Source of the DNA: an uncultured Lysobacter sp.
GTDB taxonomy: Bacteria; Pseudomonadota; Gammaproteobacteria; Xanthomonadales; Xanthomonadaceae
Length of the DNA: 5,001 bases
Reading direction: 5' to 3'
Assembly (NCBI GenBank): GCA_902805755.1
Contig: CADCUA010000706.1
Location: forward strand, 1-5,001
Numbering within the stretch: the first letter of the stretch is position 1; every line of letters begins with the position of its first letter. Positions 1 to 5,001 of the stretch are shown in pieces. Made by a program: the position numbers and the translations under genes. A model generated the notes under the pieces. That model worked only from the letters and a program-made list of their open reading frames with translations. It ran no database searches and was not told the DNA's origin.

Positions 1-1061
1 TTCTGGGCAAGCTCTTCGGGCAACCGGTCAACCGGGGCCCGTCGCTGCCGTCGATCACCATGGTCATCACGGCGTACAACGAGGAAAAACAGATCGCGGA
101 CAAGATCCGCAATGTCCTCGAACTGGATTACCCGGAAGACCGCCTGGACGTCATCGTTGCATCCGACGCTTCGAATGACGCGACCGACCGCATCGTGCAG
201 ACCTACGGCGCGCCGAACGTGCGCCTGCTCCGCATCGAGGGTCGCCAGGGCAAGACGGCCTGCCAGAACGCCGCGGCTGCCGCGGCAAGTGGCGAAGTCA
301 TCGTGTTCACCGATGCAACGACCACGGTCACGACGAATACCCTGAAGGCGATGGCGCGCAACTTCCACGACCCGGCCGTGGGCTGTGTGGCCGGGCGCCT
401 GACCTATGTCGCGCGCGCGAAGGATGCGACCGGCAGCGGCGGCACCTCTTACTGGGGCTACGAAATCGCGCTGCGCATGGCCGAGAGCGCGCTGGGTTCG
501 TTGATCGGTGTCAGTGGCTGTCTGTACGCGGTGCGCCGCAGTGCATACCGGGCAATCGCGCCTGACCTCATCAGCGACTTCGTGACGGCAATGGTCGTGC
601 GCGAGCAGGGCCTGCGCACGGTGCTGGAACCGGACGCGACCTGCTACGAGGACACGCTGGATCGTCCCGACCAGGAACTGTCGATGCGCGTGCGTGTCAC
701 GCTCCGCAGCCTGGTCGCTCTCGCGCAGCAACGCCGCTTCCTCAACCCGTTCCGTTTCGGTGCCTTCGCGTGGCAGCTGTGGTCACACAAGCTGCTGCGT
801 TACCTCTCGCCGATATTCTGCACCGCTGCGCTCGTCTCCAACGCCGTCCTGGCCTACCGGGGCGAGTACGTCTGGCTGCTCGCGCTGCAGCTGATCGCGA
901 TCACGATCGGCCTGCTCGGGTTCCTGCAGTTGCGCGCGGTCAATGGCTCGAAACTGCTGGCGCAGCCGTATTACTTTCTGCTCACGAACCTTGCGTCAGC
1001 GATCAGCCTGGTGCGCTTCCTGCGAGGCGATAAGGTCGTCACCTGGACGCCGATCCGCTGA
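1..1061 (+). CDS. Family 2 glycosyltransferase, membrane-bound, 5'-partial
   Basis: Processive-type or cellulose-synthase-like GT2 enzyme, expected to transfer a sugar from a nucleotide-sugar donor at the inner membrane during polysaccharide synthesis. The frame is open to the window edge (first full codon at 3), giving 352 visible residues. The ATG at 60 is not the start: it lies inside the first strand of the GT-A domain (SITMVITAYNEE, residues 17-28), preceded by a Pro-rich linker, so the true start and probably an N-terminal membrane helix are upstream. In visible-residue numbering: SDASND at 54-59 (nucleotide binding), FTDATT at 102-107 (metal-binding DxD position, here D-A-T), SGCLYAVRR at 171-179 (acceptor region), ISDF at 190-193 with Asp192 as likely catalytic base, and an Arg-rich RVRVTLR at 229-235 near the QxxRW position. 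Three hydrophobic segments follow, at about 267-286, 289-310 and 318-338. The C-terminal TWTPIR resembles the usual end of such proteins. Donor and product cannot be told. Family call is firm; the specific role is inferred from neighbours. Confidence 0.9.
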   Translation, partial: LGKLFGQPVNRGPSLPSITMVITAYNEEKQIADKIRNVLELDYPEDRLDVIVASDASNDATDRIVQTYGAPNVRLLRIEGRQGKTACQNAAAAAASGEVIVFTDATTTVTTNTLKAMARNFHDPAVGCVAGRLTYVARAKDATGSGGTSYWGYEIALRMAESALGSLIGVSGCLYAVRRSAYRAIAPDLISDFVTAMVVREQGLRTVLEPDATCYEDTLDRPDQELSMRVRVTLRSLVALAQQRRFLNPFRFGAFAWQLWSHKLLRYLSPIFCTAALVSNAVLAYRGEYVWLLALQLIAITIGLLGFLQLRAVNGSKLLAQPYYFLLTNLASAISLVRFLRGDKVVTWTPIR

Positions 1062-1096
1062 GCCATGCGCGGCCATCCGCCGCAAACCGATGACAC

Positions 1097-1131
1097 ATGC
1101 GGCGCCACGCCCGGAACGGCTGGCGCCGCAT
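1097..1131 (+). terminator. Perfect 11-bp inverted repeat after the GT2 gene, possible terminator
   Basis: The arms ATGCGGCGCCA (1097-1107) and TGGCGCCGCAT (1121-1131) are exact reverse complements around a 13-nt loop, beginning 35 bp after the GT2 stop codon. The GC-rich stem and its position fit a transcription terminator for the upstream unit. It lacks a proper T tract (ATTGCGTTC follows), so intrinsic termination would be weak. A Rho-assisted stop, an mRNA 3'-end stabilising hairpin or a protein-binding palindrome are alternatives. Confidence 0.45.
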
Positions 1132-1204
1132 TGCGTTCAGCCGTCTGAATCCTGAATTCACGAGGATGAGCGTATCCACGGATGGCCTCGCCGGGAGCCG
1201 TTGA

Positions 1205-1221
1205 GCGTTCTTCTTGAACGC
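1205..1221. repeat. Short dyad GCGTTC-N5-GAACGC
   Basis: A 17-bp dyad with 6-bp perfect arms (1205-1210 and 1216-1221) and spacer TTCTT. It lies upstream of the glycosyltransferase operon, where an operator could sit. Its size is compatible with a dimeric regulator site, but arms this short also occur by chance in 200 bp. No regulator can be named. Confidence 0.2.
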
Positions 1222-1264
1222 ATACCCGACAAATTCGAAACGAGGCGCGGCGCATACCGCCATC

Positions 1265-1348
1265 ATGAATGCCCGACTGAAGATCGACCTGCCGACGGCA
1301 GAAGAATCGCCCTCACTCTCCGACGTATCGTCGGCGCCGCTGCCATAG
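1265..1348 (+). other. In-frame upstream segment ending in TAG: possible severed N-terminus of the next gene
   Basis: From ATG 1265, 27 codons read MNARLKIDLPTAEESP then an Ser/Ala/Pro-rich stretch to SSAPLP, closed by TAG at 1346-1348. The segment is in the same frame as the GT4 gene beginning at GTG 1361; only the codons for PRRV (1349-1360) lie between. By my count 19 of 27 codons end in G or C, which is compatible with coding DNA. If the TAG were a sense codon, the protein would run continuously through PRRVVYVVSAF, restoring the full first beta strand expected of the family. Either this is the true N-terminus cut by a nonsense mutation or base-call error, or it is a chance open stretch or leader peptide. 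No good ribosome binding site precedes 1265: the nearest, GAGG at 1242-1245, is about 19 bp away. Confidence 0.4.
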
Positions 1349-1360
1349 CCGCGTCGCGTT

Positions 1361-2566
1361 GTGTACGTCGTCTCCGCGTTTACCTGCTGGTCGGAAACCT
1401 TCATCGTCCGCGAGATCAGCACGCTGATCGAGGACGGTGTCGACGTGCGGATCCTGTCGCTCAAGCACTCGCCTGAAGGTCTCGTGCAGACGGATGCCGC
1501 AGCGCTGCTGGGTCGGCTCAAGACGCCACAGGCAGTTCCGGTTGCAGCGCGACGCGTGGTGGGCGCAGTGGTTCGACAGCCGCTCAAGGTATTCGGTGCT
1601 GTTGCAGGCATCGTCGGCGGCACCTGGCGCCAACCTGACGTGATGCTCAAGTCGCTCGCCGCATTCGCACGTGGGCTGGAGCACATGGAATGGCTGAAGT
1701 CGTTCGACCCCGAGCTGATCCATTCGCACTGGGCGAATTACCCCTCGACCGTCGCGTGGGCGCTGGGCCGCATGCTCGGGCGCCCGTTCGGTTTCACTTC
1801 CCACGCGCACGATATTTTCGTCAACCGGCACCTGCTCGATCGCAAGCTCGAAGACGCCGCACTGGCCATCACGATCTCGCGCCACAACATCGAATGGCTG
1901 GACCGCCATGTCTCACGTCGCGCGCACCAGAAGATGCAGGTCGTGCATTGCGGTGTGTATGTCGATGACATCGCATGGCAGCCGGATGGCCGCAGCGACG
2001 ATCTCATCGTGTCGACCGGCCGACTGCACCCTATCAAGGGCTTCGACACACTGATCAACGCGCTCGCGCTGCTGCGCGACAGGGGCACGCGATTCCGCTG
2101 CCGTGTCATCGGCGACGGCCCACTGCGCGCCGAGCTGCAGGCACTCATCGAACGCCACGGCCTGCAGGACCAGGTACAGCTTGCCGGCGCACAGCCGCAG
2201 GAAGTTGTGCGCCAGTGGCTGGATGAAGCCGCCGTATTCGCCCTGCCCTGCCAGATCGCCGATGACGGTGGCCGCGACGGCATCCCGGTCGCGTTGATGG
2301 AAGCGATGGCTTCAGGATGTCCCGTGCTGAGCTGCCGCACCTCCGGAATTCCCGAGCTGATCAGCGACGGCACCAACGGCCTGCTCGTCGCCGAGCGCGA
2401 CCCCGCTGCCTTTGCTCACGCGCTGGAACGCCTGCTGTCCGATGCGACGCTGCGGCGCAGGCTCGCGACCGATGCGCGCGAGCAGATCGAGCAGCAATTC
2501 GATGCGCGCAAAGAAGCGCGAAAACTGCACCAACTGATGATGAAGGCCGCTTCCGATGTCGCCTAA
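1361..2566 (+). CDS. GT4-type glycosyltransferase (WcaL/colanic-acid-like subfamily)
   Basis: GT-B fold retaining glycosyltransferase of the polysaccharide-assembly kind, 401 residues if it starts at GTG 1361. N-terminal acceptor domain: YVVSAF-x3-SETFIVREI at 2-19, a pattern typical of GT4 enzymes related to colanic acid WcaL; a hydrophobic/basic stretch at about 61-105 that may touch the membrane; HSHWA at 121-125; and SHAHDIF at 147-153. C-terminal donor domain: GRLHPIKGFDTL at 220-231 (phosphate-binding), GDGPLR at 251-256, and RDGIPVALMEAMASG at 305-319, where Asp306 takes the place of the first Glu of the EX7E motif and Glu314 is the second. The start is doubtful: GTG has no ribosome binding site and trims the first beta strand, while an in-frame open stretch from ATG 1265 is cut off by TAG 1346-1348. 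The 3' end overlaps the next gene by 11 bp, indicating translational coupling. The sugar specificity is unknown; resemblance to WcaL is by motif memory only. If the TAG is real, the gene may be impaired. Confidence 0.85.
   Translation: MYVVSAFTCWSETFIVREISTLIEDGVDVRILSLKHSPEGLVQTDAAALLGRLKTPQAVPVAARRVVGAVVRQPLKVFGAVAGIVGGTWRQPDVMLKSLAAFARGLEHMEWLKSFDPELIHSHWANYPSTVAWALGRMLGRPFGFTSHAHDIFVNRHLLDRKLEDAALAITISRHNIEWLDRHVSRRAHQKMQVVHCGVYVDDIAWQPDGRSDDLIVSTGRLHPIKGFDTLINALALLRDRGTRFRCRVIGDGPLRAELQALIERHGLQDQVQLAGAQPQEVVRQWLDEAAVFALPCQIADDGGRDGIPVALMEAMASGCPVLSCRTSGIPELISDGTNGLLVAERDPAAFAHALERLLSDATLRRRLATDAREQIEQQFDARKEARKLHQLMMKAASDVA
2542..2546 (+). promoter_or_regulatory. Ribosome binding site of the second GT4 gene
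   Basis: GAAGG lies 9 bp before ATG 2556, inside the 3' end of the preceding gene. It supports 2556 as the start and coupling across the 11-bp overlap. Confidence 0.6.
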
Positions 2567-3731
2567 AAAGATCCTGGTAATCATTGACGAGATGGAAGTG
2601 GGCGGAAGCCAGCGCCAGATCGTCCACCTGCTCACCGGCCTCGACCGCGAGCGTTGGCAGCCCGAGCTGCTGTACTTCCGCAACCACTCGTTCCTGATCG
2701 AGCGTCTGAAGGACGCGGGCATCCCCGCGCGCATGCTGCCCAAGCGCGGACGCCTCGACCTGCGCTTCGTGCGCGACTTCGCGCGCATCCTGCGCGAGGG
2801 CAATTACGACCTGATCCACGCGTTCTCGGTCACGGCCGAACTGTGGGCGGTGATCGCGAAGATGGTCGCGCGCGTCGATTCACCGTTGATCGCATCCGAG
2901 CGCAACCAGCAGGTGCAGAAGCCGCGCTGGTACTGGCCGCTCAAGCGGTTCATCGTCACGCGCAGCGCCGGCGTGATCGCGAACTCTGCCGCCGGTGCCC
3001 GCACGACAGCCCAGTACACGCGCGTCGCTGACAGCTTCTTCGACACCATCCCCAACGGCGTCGTCGTGCCGCCGCCTGCCGCGCAGGCGGAGCGCGAGGC
3101 CGTACGGACGGAGCTGGGCACGCCCGCAGGACGTGCGTTCTGCCTGTTCGTGGGGCGTCTGGTGCCGCAGAAGAATATCGACTGCCTGATCCGCGCGGTC
3201 GCCCTGCTGCCACCCGCGGAACGTCCGTTTGTTGCGCTCGCTGGCGACGGCCCCCTGCGCGTGCACGCGGAACAGCTCGCGGAAAGCGCCGGCATCCTCG
3301 ACAGCATCCGCTTCCTCGGCGAGCGCAGCGATGCGACGCGCCTGATGCAGGCGGCCGACTTCCTGGTGCTGCCGTCGCACTTCGAAGGCCTGTCGAATTC
3401 ACTGCTGGAGTCGATGGCAGCGGGTTGCCCAGTGATCGCATCAGCGGTCGGCGGCACACCCGAGCTCATCCAGCATGAGCGCACCGGGCTGCTGTTCGCG
3501 TCGGACGACTCGGCCGCGCTCGCCACGCATATTGCGCGCCTGTCCCAGGACGCGGCACTGCGCTCGCAGCTCGCCACGCAGGCCCGCGACTACGTCACAC
3601 GCACCTATGGCATCCCCGCACTCGTCGCTGCCACGACCGCCGTCTACGAACGTTGCCTGCGTCGCGGACGGCGCGGCGGCCAGACAGCGGCGCGCGTCGG
3701 AACGTGTGCGACGGAAGACGGCTCGGCCTGA
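2556..3731 (+). CDS. GT4-type glycosyltransferase, second of three
   Basis: A 391-residue GT-B fold glycosyltransferase, probably cytoplasmic or peripheral to the inner membrane, adding one sugar to a lipid-linked polysaccharide intermediate. N-terminal acceptor domain: first strand KKILVIIDEM (4-13) followed by GGSQRQ (16-21), the glycine-rich loop typical of GT4; YDLIHAF at 84-90; ASERN at 113-117. C-terminal donor domain: IPNGV at 165-169 starts the second Rossmann domain, then GRLVPQKN at 200-207, AGDGPLR at 229-235, and EGLSNSLLE at 277-285, a canonical EX7E motif that binds the nucleotide-sugar donor. Length is normal for the family. The last ~24 residues are Arg/Gly-rich then polar, without a recognisable motif. 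ATG 2556 is chosen because GAAGG lies 9 bp upstream and the MSPKKIL terminus leads straight into the first strand. The first and last genes of the trio flank it closely, so it is most likely co-expressed with them. Donor and linkage cannot be predicted. Confidence 0.93.
   Translation: MSPKKILVIIDEMEVGGSQRQIVHLLTGLDRERWQPELLYFRNHSFLIERLKDAGIPARMLPKRGRLDLRFVRDFARILREGNYDLIHAFSVTAELWAVIAKMVARVDSPLIASERNQQVQKPRWYWPLKRFIVTRSAGVIANSAAGARTTAQYTRVADSFFDTIPNGVVVPPPAAQAEREAVRTELGTPAGRAFCLFVGRLVPQKNIDCLIRAVALLPPAERPFVALAGDGPLRVHAEQLAESAGILDSIRFLGERSDATRLMQAADFLVLPSHFEGLSNSLLESMAAGCPVIASAVGGTPELIQHERTGLLFASDDSAALATHIARLSQDAALRSQLATQARDYVTRTYGIPALVAATTAVYERCLRRGRRGGQTAARVGTCATEDGSA
3072..3090. repeat. Perfect 8-bp hairpin inside the second GT4 gene
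   Basis: CCGCCTGC (3072-3079) and GCAGGCGG (3083-3090) pair perfectly around a 3-nt loop. The site encodes the Pro/Ala-rich linker just after IPNGV, at the boundary between the two Rossmann domains of the glycosyltransferase. It is a strong RNA stem in principle, but in GC-rich Pro/Ala codons it may be compositional; no function is shown. Confidence 0.35.
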
Positions 3732-3756
3732 GCCTGGAATGAGCACGGCGACAACC

Positions 3757-3761
3757 AAGGA
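3757..3761 (+). promoter_or_regulatory. Ribosome binding site deciding the start of the third GT4 gene
   Basis: AAGGA lies 10 bp before ATG 3772. The alternative in-frame ATG at 3739 has no comparable site, so this favours 3772. Confidence 0.6.
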
Positions 3762-3771
3762 AATCGGCACG

Positions 3772-4959
3772 ATGGCGGACACAGGTCCTTCGCTGCATGT
3801 ACTCATGGTGCTAGACGGCACCTACCCGCCGCTGCAGGGTGGTGGCACCGAGCTGCAGGTGCGTACGCTCGCGAAAGCGCTGCGTCGCCGTGGCCATCGG
3901 GTCACGGTTTTCGCGCCTATCGTGCCTGCGGCCGGTGATCGACTGGTCACGCGCATTGACCGCGTACCGGTGGTGCGCCTGAGGTTCCCGTCCATCCATG
4001 TGCTGGGCGGTCTGTGGTTGATGCTGCGCTTCGCGATGTTTCTGTTCTCACGACGCGGGCGCTACGACGCGTGGCATGTGCACTCACCGCGCCGGCTGGG
4101 TGCGGTTGCGGCCTTCCTCGGAAGCAAGTTTTCCAAGCCGCAGGTCGTGGTCAAGGTGGCCAGCGCGACGGAGTTCATGACAGGCACGTTGGCACCGAAC
4201 CCGAAGCTCGTTAATCGCTTCCTTTATGGCGGCCTGCGCCGTGCGCATGCGTGGCAGGCGATCAGCCAGCGCATCGCCGACGGCATCACGAAGCGCGGTA
4301 TTCCCCAGGACCGCATCGCGGCGGTGCCGAACGCCGTGGACACCTCGCGGTTCCAGCCACTCACCCGCGAACTGCGCGCCGGCGTGCGCTTTCTTTTCAT
4401 CGGCCGCCTGGTGTCGCCCAAAAATCTGTTCCGCCTGCTCGATGCATTTGCGATCGCCCGGCAGCGTCATCCCGATGCGCATCTGCGCATCGTCGGTGGC
4501 GGCCCGCTCGATGCACAGCTCAAACAGCATGCTGCGGGACTCGGACTCGGCGATTCTGTGGAGTTCACCGGGCACCGCTCGGATGTCGAAGCGCTGCTTG
4601 CCGACGCTGACGTCGGTGTGCTGCCTTCCACCGTGGAAGGCCTGTCCAACACGCTTCTTGAATGCATGGCCAGCGGCCTGCCCATGATCGCCAGTCGCAT
4701 CAGTGGCAGCGAGGATCTGGTGCGCACGGGCGTGAACGGCTGGCTGTTCGAACCGCTGGATGTCGAAGGGCTTGCGCGCTGCCTCGAGGAAGCGGCCGCG
4801 CTGTCGCCGCAGCAGCGACATGAACTCGGCGAGGAAGCCCGCAATATGATCGAGCGCTACGCAAGCCTGGACAGCGTCCTCAACCGGATGCTGGGCCTAT
4901 ACCGCGGGCGGCCGGCGATCGTGCCCGCGCCCGAAGCCGCCGTGACCGGAGGGGTCTGA
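3772..4959 (+). CDS. GT4-type glycosyltransferase, third of three
   Basis: A 395-residue GT-B fold glycosyltransferase, expected to act on a membrane-linked oligosaccharide in the same pathway as its neighbours. N-terminal domain: strand LHVLMVLD (8-15) and glycine loop QGGGTELQVR (22-31), AKALRRRGHRVTVF at 34-47, and a hydrophobic segment at about 78-92 (LGGLWLMLRFAMFLF) that likely docks on the inner membrane. Donor domain: VPNAVD at 185-190, GRLVSPKN at 211-218, GGGPLD at 242-247, and EGLSNTLLE at 289-297 (EX7E donor-binding motif). The motif nearly matches the same site in the preceding gene, suggesting the two are related. The frame is open further upstream, back into the previous gene, but that part does not read as protein. 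ATG 3772 has AAGGA 10 bp before it; ATG 3739 would add 11 polar residues and cannot be excluded. The stop is 2 bp before the next gene. Substrates are unknown. Confidence 0.93.
   Translation: MADTGPSLHVLMVLDGTYPPLQGGGTELQVRTLAKALRRRGHRVTVFAPIVPAAGDRLVTRIDRVPVVRLRFPSIHVLGGLWLMLRFAMFLFSRRGRYDAWHVHSPRRLGAVAAFLGSKFSKPQVVVKVASATEFMTGTLAPNPKLVNRFLYGGLRRAHAWQAISQRIADGITKRGIPQDRIAAVPNAVDTSRFQPLTRELRAGVRFLFIGRLVSPKNLFRLLDAFAIARQRHPDAHLRIVGGGPLDAQLKQHAAGLGLGDSVEFTGHRSDVEALLADADVGVLPSTVEGLSNTLLECMASGLPMIASRISGSEDLVRTGVNGWLFEPLDVEGLARCLEEAAALSPQQRHELGEEARNMIERYASLDSVLNRMLGLYRGRPAIVPAPEAAVTGGV
4948..4954 (+). promoter_or_regulatory. Strong ribosome binding site of the last gene
   Basis: GGAGGGG lies 7 bp before GTG 4962, within the last codons of the third GT4 gene. 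It is the best Shine-Dalgarno match in the window and implies efficient coupled translation of the following membrane protein. Confidence 0.65.
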
Positions 4960-4961
4960 CC

Positions 4962-5001
4962 GTGCTCTACATGTTGCTCGCCCTTGCGGTTGTCATGCTG
5001 C
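4962..5001 (+). CDS. Start of a hydrophobic, probable membrane protein, 3'-partial
   Basis: Only 13 full codons are visible: from GTG 4962 they read (M)LYMLLALAVVML, an uninterrupted hydrophobic run that looks like a first transmembrane helix or signal anchor. The start is supported by GGAGGGG 7 bp upstream and by the 2-bp gap after the preceding stop. ATG 4971 in the same frame is an alternative start, but it is 16 bp from that site. In a polysaccharide cluster, a multi-spanning polymerase/ligase (Wzy/WaaL-like) or flippase is plausible from context, but nothing visible identifies it. Confidence 0.6.
   Translation, partial: MLYMLLALAVVML

Larger units (their letters stand above)
1062..1264. 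other. Intergenic region with no convincing gene
   Basis: Apart from the hairpin at 1097-1131 and two minor dyads (TTCAG/CTGAA at 1136-1149; GCGTTC/GAACGC at 1205-1221), I see no gene here. The ATG at 1065 opens 27 codons of unlikely protein. The ATG at 1166 opens only 12 codons before TGA at 1202, with GAGG directly against the start. I could not identify a sigma70 promoter with acceptable boxes and spacing, nor an ops/JUMPstart element. A promoter for the downstream GT4 operon, if any, should lie here, between about 1132 and 1264. Confidence 0.5.

Noticed and set aside
410..422. CG-alternating run (GCGCGCGCGA) within the GT2 gene
   Set aside because: It is short and encodes ordinary Ala/Arg codons; expected in DNA of this composition.
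1121..1135. Sigma54-like TGGC...TTGC pattern
   Set aside because: The GG and GC elements are separated by 9 nt instead of the required 10, and the segment is the right arm of the inverted repeat, so the match is probably fortuitous.
1166..1204. ATG 1166 with adjacent GAGG as a start of a small gene
   Set aside because: The frame closes after 12 codons at TGA 1202, and the GAGG directly abuts the ATG, leaving no usable spacing.
1201..1476. Plus-strand 91-codon open frame spanning the GT4 start
   Set aside because: It is out of frame with the glycosyltransferase, Arg-rich and without motifs, so it does not explain the missing N-terminus.
1039..1686. Long minus-strand open frame of 215 codons across the gap and the first GT4 gene
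   Set aside because: It runs antisense to a clear glycosyltransferase, its translation is rich in Arg, Ser and Thr without domain motifs, and GC-rich DNA commonly yields such shadow frames.
2804..3577. Minus-strand open frame of 257 codons within the second GT4 gene
   Set aside because: It is entirely antisense to a well-supported enzyme, with Ser/Arg/Ala-rich composition and no recognisable domain; a product of codon bias.
3475..3771. Upstream in-frame extension of the third GT4 gene
   Set aside because: It overlaps the second GT4 gene, reads as low-complexity Arg/Ser/Pro protein, and ATG 3772 with its ribosome binding site leads directly into the conserved first strand.

Overview
This window is part of a bacterial surface-polysaccharide (exopolysaccharide, capsule or O-antigen type) biosynthesis cluster. 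All genes lie on the + strand. The DNA is GC-rich, with coding regions strongly biased to G/C at third codon positions. Genes are tightly packed, and AAGGA/GGAGG-type ribosome binding sites precede several starts. This fits a GC-rich proteobacterium (beta or gamma class is my guess), but no gene here fixes the genus.

Layout. Positions 1-1061 hold the 3' part of a membrane-bound family 2 glycosyltransferase (GT2); its start lies before the window. Positions 1062-1360 are the only sizeable gap. It contains a perfect 11-bp inverted repeat shortly after the GT2 stop (possible terminator), a small dyad near 1205-1221, and a 27-codon open stretch (1265-1345). That stretch is in the same frame as the next gene and is separated from it only by a TAG codon at 1346-1348. 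Positions 1361-2566, 2556-3731 and 3772-4959 encode three consecutive GT4-type (GT-B fold) glycosyltransferases. The first two overlap by 11 bp, and the second and third are 40 bp apart. At 4962, 2 bp after the last stop and behind a strong ribosome binding site, a very hydrophobic protein begins and runs off the window.

How they work together (inference). The three GT4 enzymes probably add successive sugars from nucleotide-sugar donors to a lipid-linked repeat unit on the cytoplasmic face of the inner membrane. The GT2 enzyme may add another sugar or act on the membrane-bound intermediate. The hydrophobic protein starting at 4962 could be the polymerase, ligase or flippase of the same pathway, but only 13 complete codons are visible. 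Close spacing suggests that everything from the first GT4 onward is one translationally coupled operon, while the GT2 gene may end a preceding transcription unit.

The most notable point is the in-frame TAG before the first GT4 gene. The usual N-terminal beta strand of this family is only complete if codons upstream of the GTG at 1361 are included. Either the gene is disrupted by a nonsense mutation or sequence error, or it starts at a weak GTG with a shortened first strand. I see no tRNA, rRNA, CRISPR array, insertion sequence or clear new system.
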